A DNA stretch of 36,073 nt from Desulfobacterales bacterium (GCA_025454255.1 JALOOU010000020.1:1-36073), one strand, 5' to 3'. Counted from the stretch's first letter, positions 8,052 to 18,068 are shown. The notes: generated by a model not told the origin, from the letters alone. Program-made: numbers and translations.

Positions 8052-8068
8052 TGTCAGCTCTGCTGACA
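8052..8068. repeat. Perfect 7-bp inverted repeat at the 5' end of the leader transcript
   Basis: tgtcagc / gctgaca with a 3-base centre, between the predicted transcription start (about 8071, minus strand) and the leader ribosome site. It could be a repressor operator or a 5' stabilising hairpin. Confidence 0.45.
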
Positions 8069-8077
8069 GCTGGCGAA

Positions 8078-8106
8078 TGTTTACGGCGTTTGCGCGCCGG
8101 TGTCAA
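8078..8106 (-). promoter_or_regulatory. Promoter of the leader peptide/aroF-pheA unit
   Basis: Perfect -35 TTGACA (8101-8106), a 17-bp spacer and a weak -10 TAAACA (8078-8083) on the minus strand. The elements overlap the last codons and stop of the upstream lipoprotein gene. The predicted start near 8071 gives a leader of about 230 nucleotides. Confidence 0.6.
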
Positions 8107-9328
8107 GCATCAATTCGGGTGCCGGGTCGCCGATCAGTTCACTGAACCTCTTCCCGGCGGGGGTGAGCGCGCCGGCGGCGGCCCCGTCCGCCGCCTGGTC
8201 CTCGGCCAGCTGCAGGAGCTGCAGGCGGCTCATTCGGCCCGCCTCCTCCGTGTACTCCAAGGCGGAGAAAAAGAGCTCCGGCCGGGAAAACGTGCAGAAC
8301 TCCGCTGCCAGGGTATGCGCGATTGCCACCGTCGTTTCCACGAAGCGCCGGTCGAGCGGCTGCCAGAATGAGAACACCTCCCGCGCAAGGACTTCGGTAC
8401 GCCCCAGGCGGCCGAACTCGCGGCTGGACTCCTTTCGCAGCCAGGCGGCGCCGATGGCGATCTTTTTGCCGCGCGCGCGGGCAATATCGGCCGCCTGGAT
8501 GAGCCGGTCGTAGGCGAAGCCGTAGCGGATCAGGTGGATGTGGAGATCCAGGTAGTGAAGCTCGGGGATGGCCCCCAGGGCCTTCAGGTAATCGAGGGCG
8601 GTCCATGTGCCGGCCCCGGCTCCTAGTTTTACCGCACCCGCGTCGAGGCCCTGGACCACGTGGCGCACGGTGGCGGCGAACTCCGCGGGGGGAAACGGCA
8701 GCCCCGTGTGCTGGGCGACGGCATCCGGCCCGGAGAGAACGGTCAGGTAATCCGGCCGCAGGTCGGCGAGGATGGTCTCGGCCATCTCCCTCAGTCCGGT
8801 GTTGAAGCGGGTGCGAGTCAGACCGGCGCTATTTTTCGGCGGAGCGGCCGACTCCGGCGCACGGGGCAACACCCCGATGGCGACCACCAATAAAAACCCC
8901 CGCTGGCGGATCTCGCCTGCGAGGTTGCGGAAAAAATCTCTATGCTGGGAGTGTTGAGGAGGCTCGCGCGTCAATAACGGATAGGGGACATTCAGGCAGA
9001 CGATCTTGACGCCGATCGCTCGCAGACGATCCAGCGTCGTGGCCGCGGAGCTGAGCCGCTCATCCCCGGGAGGGCGCCCGGCACGATGCCCGGCGGTTTC
9101 GGGCAGCTCGACCCCGAAGGCGGTTGCGCCGGCTTTCGCGCCCCAGAGACTGCTGAAGACCGGATTCAGGAGCGAGAGCTCGGATTCCAACTCCGCGTAG
9201 AGCGTGCGGTAGCCCTCGGGCACCGCGGCGGGAACCGGGTCGAGCGGCACCCCGGGGATCGATCTCCCGCAACCCAGCACCGCGCATATCCACAGGGCGA
9301 GTACGGTATGGCGCATCAGCGTTCCCAT
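8081..9328 (-). CDS. Lipoprotein with TIM-barrel (glycoside-hydrolase-like) domain, function unknown
   Basis: About 415 residues. The N-terminus MRHTVLALWICAVLGC is a lipoprotein signal, with a VLGC lipobox before the modified Cys. The rest resembles a (beta/alpha)8 barrel of the glycosyl-hydrolase superfamily: repeated strand-like segments such as GVKIVCLNVPYPL, RGFLLVVAIGV, DYLTVLSGPDAV, LHYLDLHIHLI and KKIAIGAAWLRK, each followed by a helix. A patch of acidic and His residues in LDLHIHL could belong to an active site, but I cannot name catalytic residues. Start choice is uncertain: ATG at 9328 or 9316, or GTG at 9346, none with a convincing ribosome site. I do not recognise a specific family. 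It is probably membrane-anchored and faces the periplasm. The 3' end carries the promoter of the next unit. Confidence 0.55.
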   Translation of the reverse strand: MGTLMRHTVLALWICAVLGCGRSIPGVPLDPVPAAVPEGYRTLYAELESELSLLNPVFSSLWGAKAGATAFGVELPETAGHRAGRPPGDERLSSAATTLDRLRAIGVKIVCLNVPYPLLTREPPQHSQHRDFFRNLAGEIRQRGFLLVVAIGVLPRAPESAAPPKNSAGLTRTRFNTGLREMAETILADLRPDYLTVLSGPDAVAQHTGLPFPPAEFAATVRHVVQGLDAGAVKLGAGAGTWTALDYLKALGAIPELHYLDLHIHLIRYGFAYDRLIQAADIARARGKKIAIGAAWLRKESSREFGRLGRTEVLAREVFSFWQPLDRRFVETTVAIAHTLAAEFCTFSRPELFFSALEYTEEAGRMSRLQLLQLAEDQAADGAAAGALTPAGKRFSELIGDPAPELMLDTGAQTP

Positions 9329-9360
9329 GGCCCGATCGGTATACACCGAGTGGCGCCGGC

Positions 9361-9411
9361 TTTACAATCTCCGGCTGAGAGTTACTTTTACCCTCAGGAA
9401 ATCAAAAGTAA
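9361..9411 (+). promoter_or_regulatory. Candidate lon regulatory region with 8-bp dyad
   Basis: ttactttt (9382-9389) and aaaagtaa (9404-9411) form a perfect inverted repeat whose arms repeat every 22 bases, about two helical turns. A weak promoter-like pair, TTTACA (9361-9366) and TACTTT (9383-9388), overlaps it. No clear heat-shock sigma32 promoter is seen. Confidence 0.35.
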
Positions 9412-9449
9412 TGTGATCCGCTGCAACCAATCCAGAGGGAGTTGAAATC

Positions 9450-11951
<2,502 letters not shown>

Positions 11952-12116
11952 TCGTCGACGGGGAGCATGAGGCCGGAGCCACGCTCGATAAAAACCATAG
12001 CCAAAAGGAGAAAAAGCGAGTATAGGGGCACCAGAAAGACGAGTGCTGCGGGGACGGCTCCAGGCTGGGCCTTCTGAGTTGAAAAATCCTTTTTTCTTCC
12101 TCGATCTCGATATCAA

Positions 12117-12147
12117 CCCGCCGCCGGCTTCGGAAACCGGCGGCGGG
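12117..12147 (+). terminator. Hairpin in the lon-atoE intergenic region
   Basis: Perfect 11-bp stem cccgccgccgg / ccggcggcggg with a 9-base loop starting CTTCGG. It has no U-tract and lies 35 bases before the next ATG, so it may end lon transcripts poorly or be a leader structure. The rest of 11952-12182 shows no gene. Confidence 0.4.
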
Positions 12148-12182
12148 CATCTTCAACCTCTCACAAGGAAGGAGGATTCGCT

Positions 12183-13538
12183 ATGCTCAGGCGCTTGGCT
12201 TCATTATTTACCCTCATCATGCGCAGTTATCTTCCCGACGCCTACCTCTTCGCCATCCTGTTGACCTTTTTGTCCGCCATCCTGGCCCTGGTCTTCACCG
12301 GTTCGGGCTTCATGAAAGTCATCACCTCCTGGGGCGACGGGATTTACGGCATCATCGCGTTCGCCTTCCAGATGATCCTGATCTTGATCACCGGCCATGC
12401 GCTCGCCCTGACGCCGGCGGTGAACCGGATTCTAATGGCCATCGCCGGTATCGGGAACACCCCGGTCAAGGCCGGCATGATCGTCGCCTTTGTCGGCGGC
12501 GTGTGCTCGTGGATCAACTGGGGCTTCGGCCTGATCGTGAGCGGCCTTTTGGCCGTTGAGATCGCCAAGCGCAACCGGGAAGTCGATTTCCCCTACCTCG
12601 TCGCCGCCGGCTACAGCGGATTCGTGGTCTGGCACATGGGGCTTTCGGGCTCGATCCCGCTGGTCTGCGCCACGGCCAAGAGCGCCCAGAACTTCATCGA
12701 GAAGGCCACCGGCGCGGTGGTCCCGATTTCAGACAGCATCTTCCAGGCATTCAACCTGCTGCCGGCGCTGCTCATCATCTTCACCATGCCGCTGCTCTAC
12801 GCCTTGATCCACCCCAAGGCGAGCGAGGTCAAGCTCATACCTCCCGAGAAGCTCAAAGAGGTCGAAAACATCACCGTGCGGATCCCCTTCCCGTCACAGG
12901 CGACCTTGGCGCAGCGCATCGACCACAGCTACGTCATCAACATCATCTTCGGCCTGCTGGGGGTGATCTACCTTTATAACCACTTCAGCACCAAGGGCTT
13001 CGACCTCAACCTCAACATCGTCATCTTCATCTTCTTCATCAGCGGGGTGCTGCTCCACGGCAAGCCCGTGAACTACATCAACGCCATCGCCATCGCCATC
13101 AAGGGCGCCGGCGGCATCGCCCTGCAGTTTCCGCTCTACGGCGGGATCCAGGGCATCATGATCGGCACGGGGCTGGCGAAGGTGATCGCCGGGTGGTTCG
13201 TGGCAGTCTCCACGGCCGAAACCTTCTACATGTTCCAGTTCTGGGCGGGCGGCATCATCAACGTCTTCGTCCCCTCCGGCGGCGGGCAGTGGGCCGTCCA
13301 GGGCCCGATCACGATCGAGGCGGCCAAAACCATGGGGATCGACATGGTGCGCTCGGCCATGATGGTGGCCTGGGGCGACCAGTGGACGAACATGATCCAG
13401 CCTTTCTGGGCCCTGCCGCTGCTGGGGCTCGCGGGGCTCTCGGCCCGGGACGTCATGGGCTACACCACCATGGCGCTGCTCTGGAGCGGTGCGATCTTGA
13501 CGGCCTTCGCCCTTCTGGTCGGCTTCAGGGTCCTGTAG
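12183..13538 (+). CDS. atoE: AtoE/TIGR00366-type short-chain fatty acid transporter
   Basis: Inner-membrane carrier of the SCFA_trans family, named after E. coli AtoE, which takes up acetoacetate/butyrate-type acids. The 451 residues are typical. About twelve hydrophobic segments run through the whole protein, starting with YLFAILLTFLSAILALVF. Family-typical stretches include GHALALTP, CSWINWGFGLIVSG, YSGFVVWHMGLSGSIPL, FWAGGIINVFVPSGGGQW and an ending with WGDQWTNMIQPFWALPLLG. The start has AAGGAGG at 12169-12175. A hairpin lies in its leader. The next gene, also a carboxylate-type transporter, is separated by a region with its own promoter and terminator. Substrate is inferred from the family only. 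Confidence 0.85.
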   Translation: MLRRLASLFTLIMRSYLPDAYLFAILLTFLSAILALVFTGSGFMKVITSWGDGIYGIIAFAFQMILILITGHALALTPAVNRILMAIAGIGNTPVKAGMIVAFVGGVCSWINWGFGLIVSGLLAVEIAKRNREVDFPYLVAAGYSGFVVWHMGLSGSIPLVCATAKSAQNFIEKATGAVVPISDSIFQAFNLLPALLIIFTMPLLYALIHPKASEVKLIPPEKLKEVENITVRIPFPSQATLAQRIDHSYVINIIFGLLGVIYLYNHFSTKGFDLNLNIVIFIFFISGVLLHGKPVNYINAIAIAIKGAGGIALQFPLYGGIQGIMIGTGLAKVIAGWFVAVSTAETFYMFQFWAGGIINVFVPSGGGQWAVQGPITIEAAKTMGIDMVRSAMMVAWGDQWTNMIQPFWALPLLGLAGLSARDVMGYTTMALLWSGAILTAFALLVGFRVL

Positions 13539-13562
13539 GCCGGGCCATCATCGCCCCGCCGC

Positions 13563-13596
13563 GCCAGCGCCCCCGCGGCAGACAACGGGCGCTGGC
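13563..13596 (+). terminator. Hairpin after the AtoE-type transporter
   Basis: 10-bp perfect stem gccagcgccc / gggcgctggc with a 14-base loop, 24 bases after the stop. It is followed by ccttgac rather than a U-tract. Confidence 0.4.
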
Positions 13597-13610
13597 CCTT
13601 GACAACGGGC
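13581..13610 (+). repeat. Direct repeat GACAACGGGC, two copies 20 bp apart
   Basis: gacaacgggc occurs at 13581-13590 and 13601-13610. The second copy overlaps the -35 element of the symporter promoter. The spacing of about two helical turns fits tandem activator half-sites, but only two copies exist. Confidence 0.35.
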
Positions 13611-13626
13611 CGCGGCACGCTTTAAA
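13599..13626 (+). promoter_or_regulatory. Candidate promoter of the sodium:solute symporter
   Basis: Perfect TTGACA (13599-13604), a 16-bp spacer and TTTAAA (13621-13626). Predicted start near 13633, giving a leader of about 98 nucleotides that contains the terminator at 13681-13718. Confidence 0.45.
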
Positions 13627-13680
13627 AAAGCGCCCGCCGACGGCTGGCCGCCACGCGTTCAAAAGGTTATGTCAGGCCCC

Positions 13681-13718
13681 AAAGCGCCATCCCGACCTTT
13701 CGGGGTGGCGCTTTTTTT
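13681..13718 (+). terminator. Strong intrinsic terminator in the symporter leader
   Basis: 15-bp stem with one G-U (13681-13695 with 13700-13714), a CCTT loop and seven T residues. It ends only 12 bases before the symporter ATG, so it lies within the leader of that gene if the promoter at 13599 is real. Its position suggests attenuation rather than simple termination of the upstream gene. Confidence 0.7.
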
Positions 13719-13730
13719 GGGAAGTGCGGC

Positions 13731-15362
13731 ATGACGACAAAGATTCTCGTTTTAGGGCTCTATTTCCTGGCGCTCCTGGCGATCGGCTACTTCGCCCGCA
13801 CCCACTGGCGCTCGACGCCTGCGAGTTATTTTCTGGCCGATCGCCGCCTGGGCGCCTTGGTGCTATTGGCCACCATGGCCGCCACCAACTTCTCCGCGTT
13901 CACGGTCTTCGGGACCTCGGGCGCCGGCTACCGCGACGGCTGGAGCTTTTTCCCGATCATGGGGTTCGGGACCGGGTTCATGGCGCTGAGCTTCTGGCTC
14001 ATCGGCCGCAGGGTCTGGCAGGTCGGCCGCGAGCGGGGCATCATCACCCCGCCGGAGCTCGTGCAATCCCTCTATGGCAGCCGGCCCCTGGGGGTTCTGG
14101 TCGCCCTGGTCATGATCGTCTTCACCATTCCCTACCTGGCGCTTCAGCCCATGGCCGCCGGGTATGCCCTCCAGGAAGTCACCGGGCTTCCCTACCGCTG
14201 CGGCAGCCTTCTGATCACGGTCATCATCGTCCTCTACACCCTAAGAGGCGGCATGCGGGCCGTGGCATGGACCGATCTGTTCCAGGGGCTCCTGCTTCTG
14301 GCGCTGCTCACGGCCGCCCTGGTCATGGTGGCCGGCCACCACGGCGGCTTGGCGGCCGCCAGCCAGAAGGTTCTGGCGCTCAAGCCCGAGCTCTTCTCCC
14401 GGCCGGGCGGGCTCGGCCACTATTCGCCCGGGATCTGGTTCAGCTACATGGCGCTCTGGTTCGTGTGCGACCCGATGTTCCCCCAGCTGTTCCAGCGCTT
14501 CTTCGCCGCCCGCAGCGAACGGGCCATCGCCCGCATGATGCTGCTCTACCCCCTGGTCTGCACCGTGGTCTTCCTCCCGCCGATCGCGGTGGGGGTGCTG
14601 GGGCATCTGTGGTTCCCTGATCTATCCGGAAAACAGGCCGACCGCATCCTGCCGATGGTGGTGAACGCGGTGGCCGGCGACGTGATGGCCGCCCTGGTCA
14701 CAGCGGCCGGGCTGGCCGCTCTCATGTCCACCATGGATTCGCAGCTGCTCACCTTGAGCTCGATCTTCACCCGCGACCTGTTGCCGGTGGTGCGCCGGGC
14801 CGAGCCCGCCACCAGCATCCACGGCCGGATCTTCGTCGCCGGCTTGAGCGCAGCCGGGCTGGTCCTGGCCTGGCACCCGCCGGCCACCATTCTCGAAATC
14901 GCCACCCAAACCTTCACCGGGCTGGCGGTGCTTTTCCCCACGGTCCTCTTCGGGCTTTACTGGCGGCGCGTTTATCCCTTGCCGGCGGTGCTGTCGATCC
15001 TTGTCGGCGAGGCCCTGCTCCTTCTTTTTCACTTCAAATGGTTTTCGGCGGCCCCCTTTCTGCCCGTCGTCTGGGTGATGCTTGCGGTGTTCGGCGTCTA
15101 CCTCGCCGGCCACGGGTTCACCCGCCTGCGGCAGGGCACGTTGCCGCTGCGCCCTCCCGGATGGCTGCGGGATCCCAGTTTCCTGATGCTGGTCGGTGTT
15201 TTTTTGCTGGCGATGGATTTTTGGGCCTGGGGCCGGATCGACCCGCTGGTCGCAGGCCTGCCGGTGTGGATCGCCCATTTTATAGCTCTCTCGGCCTTGC
15301 AGACGGCGATCATGGCCTTCATGGTGCGCCGGGCCGAACGCGGCGGGTTGCAAACGGGTTGA
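13731..15362 (+). CDS. Sodium:solute symporter (SSS family)
   Basis: Sodium-coupled inner-membrane uptake carrier with the LeuT-like fold. The 543 residues and about 13 hydrophobic segments suit the SSS family. Typical features are the N-terminal YFLADRRLGALVLLATMAATNFSAFTVFG stretch (the sodium-site helix region), GITPPE-like IITPPEL after the third helix, TLRGGMRAVAWTDLFQG, and AALMSTMDSQLLTLSSIFTRDL. The last is the common SSS signature with conserved Ser/Thr residues. Substrates in this family range from sugars and amino acids to monocarboxylates, pantothenate and urea. Next to an AtoE-type carrier, a carboxylate is plausible but unproven. The start has a GGGAAG site directly behind a terminator, and a small ORF overlaps the start codon (see findings). 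Confidence 0.85.
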   Translation: MTTKILVLGLYFLALLAIGYFARTHWRSTPASYFLADRRLGALVLLATMAATNFSAFTVFGTSGAGYRDGWSFFPIMGFGTGFMALSFWLIGRRVWQVGRERGIITPPELVQSLYGSRPLGVLVALVMIVFTIPYLALQPMAAGYALQEVTGLPYRCGSLLITVIIVLYTLRGGMRAVAWTDLFQGLLLLALLTAALVMVAGHHGGLAAASQKVLALKPELFSRPGGLGHYSPGIWFSYMALWFVCDPMFPQLFQRFFAARSERAIARMMLLYPLVCTVVFLPPIAVGVLGHLWFPDLSGKQADRILPMVVNAVAGDVMAALVTAAGLAALMSTMDSQLLTLSSIFTRDLLPVVRRAEPATSIHGRIFVAGLSAAGLVLAWHPPATILEIATQTFTGLAVLFPTVLFGLYWRRVYPLPAVLSILVGEALLLLFHFKWFSAAPFLPVVWVMLAVFGVYLAGHGFTRLRQGTLPLRPPGWLRDPSFLMLVGVFLLAMDFWAWGRIDPLVAGLPVWIAHFIALSALQTAIMAFMVRRAERGGLQTG

Positions 15363-15378
15363 AGCCGCTTATCGTCTA

Positions 15379-15384
15379 TATAAT
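15379..15384 (+). promoter_or_regulatory. Consensus -10 element before the Lon N-domain gene
   Basis: Perfect TATAAT about 34 bases before the ATG at 15418. No well-spaced -35 is seen (TTGAAG is only 14 bases upstream), so an activator or read-through from the symporter may contribute. Confidence 0.35.
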
Positions 15385-15417
15385 TGCGATCCAAAGAGCA
15401 CGAGGAGGGAATTTCGC

Positions 15418-16080
15418 ATGCCCACCCTACCGCTTTTCCCGCTGGGCCTAGTCCTGCTGCCGGGGATGCCCCTGCCGCTGCACATCTTCGAGGAGCGCTA
15501 CAAACTGATGATCTCGGAATGCCTGGCGGCGCAAAAGACCTTCGGGATCGTGCTCTTCGACGGCAAAGCCATCCAGGCGGCAGGGTGTTCGGCGCGGGTG
15601 ATCGAGGTGCTCCAGCGCTACGAGGACGGCCGCATGGACATCCTGACGCGCGGGGAGCGGCGCTTCCACCTGCACGCGGTGATCGAACGCAAGCCCTACC
15701 TGGAGGCGGAAATCGAGTATTTCGACGATGAGCCGGAGTCAGCCGCCGACGACCTGACAGCGGTTGCCGAAACCGGACGGCGGCTGCTGCAATCGCTTGC
15801 CGAGAGCGGCTCCCCGGCCGGCATCGCCGACGGGTCCGACCTGTCGGATCCCCGCCGGCTCTCCTTTGCGATCGCCGCGCTCGAGGAGATCGCTCCCCGG
15901 GAAAAGCAGCGCTTTCTGGAAATGAGGTCGAGCGCAAAGCGGCTGCACAAAAGCGTCGAGGTGCTCGCCCGCGTGGTCGAGCGCATCCGGCTGACGCAGC
16001 AGATCCACTCCATCATCGGCGGCAACGGCCACCCCCCTCTCGGTCTTGTCGCCAAAATCGCCGCCTCCGGGGATGGATAG
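15418..16080 (+). CDS. Free-standing Lon substrate-binding (N-terminal) domain protein
   Basis: A 220-residue protein made only of the LON_substr_bdg domain, with no AAA+ or protease domain. It begins MPTLPLFPLGLVLLPGMPLPLHIFEERY, the hallmark start of this domain, followed by GIVLFDG, the IEVLQRYEDGRMDILTRGERRF core and a C-terminal helical bundle. Such proteins are widespread in bacteria; their role is unclear, with substrate delivery or regulation of Lon as one guess. AGGAGGG lies 8 bases before the ATG. The gene is downstream of the symporter after 55 bases. Its stop codon (TAG, 16078-16080) directly abuts the stop of convergent sppA, with no base between. Confidence 0.85.
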   Translation: MPTLPLFPLGLVLLPGMPLPLHIFEERYKLMISECLAAQKTFGIVLFDGKAIQAAGCSARVIEVLQRYEDGRMDILTRGERRFHLHAVIERKPYLEAEIEYFDDEPESAADDLTAVAETGRRLLQSLAESGSPAGIADGSDLSDPRRLSFAIAALEEIAPREKQRFLEMRSSAKRLHKSVEVLARVVERIRLTQQIHSIIGGNGHPPLGLVAKIAASGDG

Positions 16081-17061
16081 TCACTCCACCGCCGCCTGCC
16101 ACAGGTAGTAGAAACCGGACTGGGCGGCGGGCATCAGGCGCGGCACTCCGAGATCCAGGAGCGCCGCGGGGCGGCTGCCTTCATACGAGGTTACGGGGTT
16201 GTAGATGTTGTCGTTCGGGTAGTCGAGACGGCGGTAAACCACGACGCGGGCGTCTTCCGGCAGGCCGGAGCGCGTCTTGGCCTCGCTCAGGGCATCGGAC
16301 ATGTAGCCGATGCGGTCCACCAGATTCAGCGTCAGCGCCCGGTCCGCCAGAAACACGCTCGCCGTGGAGACTTCGGCCAACGCCGCCGGCTCTGGTTTGC
16401 GGTGCCGGCCGACCAGGTCGACGAAGCGTTTGCCGAGCTGCTCCGTCATCGCGGCCAGAATCTTCTCCTCTTCCGGCGTCGTGTGCCGGAAGGGGGACCC
16501 GATGTCCTTGTTGACGCCGGATTTGCTCACCTCGACCCCCACCCCGATTTTATCCATGAGCGCGGCGACCTTGGGCCGGATGAAAATCACCCCGACCGAC
16601 CCCGTCACGGTGGTGGGGTGGGCCACGATGTGATCGGCGGGAAGCGCGATGTAATAGGCGCCGGATGCGGCCACGTCGAGCATGGCCGCGATCACCGGAA
16701 TCCCGCGCTCCTCTTTGAAGCGCAGGATTTCGTGGTAGAGGATGTCGCTGCCGGTCACGGACCCGCCCGGCGAGTTGATCTGCAGCACCACGGCGCGCAC
16801 ATCCTTGTCCTGCGCGGCCTTGCGCAGGTGGGAGACCACCTCCTGCACCAGGCTCGGCCGGGTGCGGACCAAACCCTCGTCGGGGCTGTTCGAGATGACG
16901 CCGCGCACGGGGATGACCAGGATTTTCTGTTGCGCCTGGCCCTCTAAGGTGGACTCCTGAAGCGGGTCCGCCTGGCTGGGGAACAGCTTGATCTGGGGGG
17001 CGGCGCACCCGACCGTCGTGACGATGAGAATCGATGCGATGGTGACTATCAGGTTCCTCAT
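16081..17061 (-). CDS. sppA: Signal peptide peptidase SppA (36K type), probable lipoprotein
   Basis: Membrane-bound Ser-Lys protease that cuts up leftover signal peptides. Its 326 residues match the short, single-domain SppA type. The N-terminus MRNLIVTIASILIVTTVGC ends in a Cys with a lipobox-like TVGC, so it may be lipid-anchored instead of having a retained transmembrane helix. INSPGGSV (95-102), AASGAYY (131-137, catalytic Ser133) and Lys185 in SGVNKDIGSPF are clear. The Ser-Lys distance of 52 equals B. subtilis SppA (147/199). The start at 17061 is preceded by AAAAGGGG. A longer in-frame extension upstream has no ribosome site and runs through the aldolase gene in another frame, so it is rejected. 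It follows the aldolase gene by 53 bases on the same strand. Confidence 0.9.
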   Translation of the reverse strand: MRNLIVTIASILIVTTVGCAAPQIKLFPSQADPLQESTLEGQAQQKILVIPVRGVISNSPDEGLVRTRPSLVQEVVSHLRKAAQDKDVRAVVLQINSPGGSVTGSDILYHEILRFKEERGIPVIAAMLDVAASGAYYIALPADHIVAHPTTVTGSVGVIFIRPKVAALMDKIGVGVEVSKSGVNKDIGSPFRHTTPEEEKILAAMTEQLGKRFVDLVGRHRKPEPAALAEVSTASVFLADRALTLNLVDRIGYMSDALSEAKTRSGLPEDARVVVYRRLDYPNDNIYNPVTSYEGSRPAALLDLGVPRLMPAAQSGFYYLWQAAVE

Positions 17062-17114
17062 GCGGACCCCTTTTGCCGGTGCCCTGAGCCGGTTGGGCCA
17101 ACGACCGGCGGCCG

Positions 17115-18008
17115 TCATGCAAGCAGCCCGGCGGTCAGCAGTATGTCGCGGATTTCGCTCTTTTCCTTTTCCGTGGCCGGCAGCAGCGGCGGCCGGGGAG
17201 CACCGCCATAGTACCCCAGCATGTCCAACGCCGCCTTCAGGCCGGCAACGCCGTAGGTGGCCGTCAGGGCGGTGTTGACCGGAAGCATCTTGATCTGCAG
17301 CTTGCTCGCGGCCTCGAGCTCCCCTTTTTTCAGCAGGCTGCAGATGCGGACACAGGCCTTTGGCGCCACATTGGCCAGGGCCACGACCCCGCCGACGCAG
17401 CCCAGGGTGAGCGCGCCGAAAAGCGCGCCGGCCGTGCCGACCAGCACGCTGAACTCCTCGGCGGCGCGGCTGACCATCTCCCCCAAGGCGGAGACGCTGC
17501 CGTTGCTGTCCTTGATCCCGATGATGTTGGGGTGCTGCGAGAGCGCGGCCACCAGGTTGACGCTGACGCTGATGTGGGTGAACTTGGTGACGTTGTAGAT
17601 CAGAATGGGGATTTCGGCTTGGTCGGCCACCGCCGTGAAGTGCCGCAGCAGGGCGGCCTCGTTCATGCGCCCGCCGTAGTAGAACGGGGTCACCACCAGG
17701 GCCGCATGGGCGCCCAGCCGGGCGCAGCGGTTGGTCAGCTCGATGGTCTGCCAGGTCGATTCGCAGCCGGTCCCGGCGATGACCTTCATGCCCGGGGCCG
17801 CCGCTTGGACCACGGTCTTGACCACCGCGAGCTTCTCCTCGTCGCTTAGGTAGACGGCCTCGCCGTTCGAGCCGAAGGTCACATAGCCCGAAAGGCCGGT
17901 GGCGTTCCAAGCGGCGATGTTCTCGGCCAGCTTGTCGCAGGCGAGTTTTCCATCGACAAACGGGGTCGGGATGGGGGGAAAGATTCCATGCAGATCGGTG
18001 GGTTTCAT
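17115..18008 (-). CDS. DapA/NAL-superfamily aldolase resembling 4-hydroxy-2-oxoglutarate aldolase (HOGA1 type)
   Basis: A class I (Schiff-base) aldolase of 297 residues. Tyr138 (LIYNV) and Lys166 (IGIKDS) are the catalytic pair. Where dihydrodipicolinate synthase has GTTGE, this protein has GSNGE (46-50), as in HOGA1, which splits 4-hydroxy-2-oxoglutarate to glyoxylate and pyruvate. Further HOGA1-like stretches recalled from the human protein are GCEST (81-85), VVTPFYYGGRM, LSQHPNIIGIKDS, VGGVVALANV and GYYGGAPRPPL. Start ATG 18008 has AGGAG 7 bases upstream. The frame continues to 18188 but has no ribosome site there. It is divergent from an FAH-family gene across 199 bases with a promoter for each, and near glycolate oxidase and alanine-glyoxylate aminotransferase genes. 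A dihydrodipicolinate synthase role is less likely but not excluded. Confidence 0.8.
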   Translation of the reverse strand: MKPTDLHGIFPPIPTPFVDGKLACDKLAENIAAWNATGLSGYVTFGSNGEAVYLSDEEKLAVVKTVVQAAAPGMKVIAGTGCESTWQTIELTNRCARLGAHAALVVTPFYYGGRMNEAALLRHFTAVADQAEIPILIYNVTKFTHISVSVNLVAALSQHPNIIGIKDSNGSVSALGEMVSRAAEEFSVLVGTAGALFGALTLGCVGGVVALANVAPKACVRICSLLKKGELEAASKLQIKMLPVNTALTATYGVAGLKAALDMLGYYGGAPRPPLLPATEKEKSEIRDILLTAGLLA

Positions 18009-18068
18009 TTGCGACTCCTCATGGTGGAATTTCACGCCGAACGCTGGGGCGGGGCGCCGACCCCTCAT

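Noticed and set aside
13624..13718. 11-bp match of aaaaaagcgcc (13624-13634) to the terminator 3' arm, a possible antiterminator
   Set aside because: If transcription starts near 13633 the upstream copy is not in the RNA; it would matter only for read-through from the AtoE-type gene, so I do not claim it.
17062..17910. In-frame upstream extension of sppA
   Set aside because: It overlaps the aldolase gene in another frame, lacks a ribosome site and would bury the lipoprotein signal peptide inside the protein.
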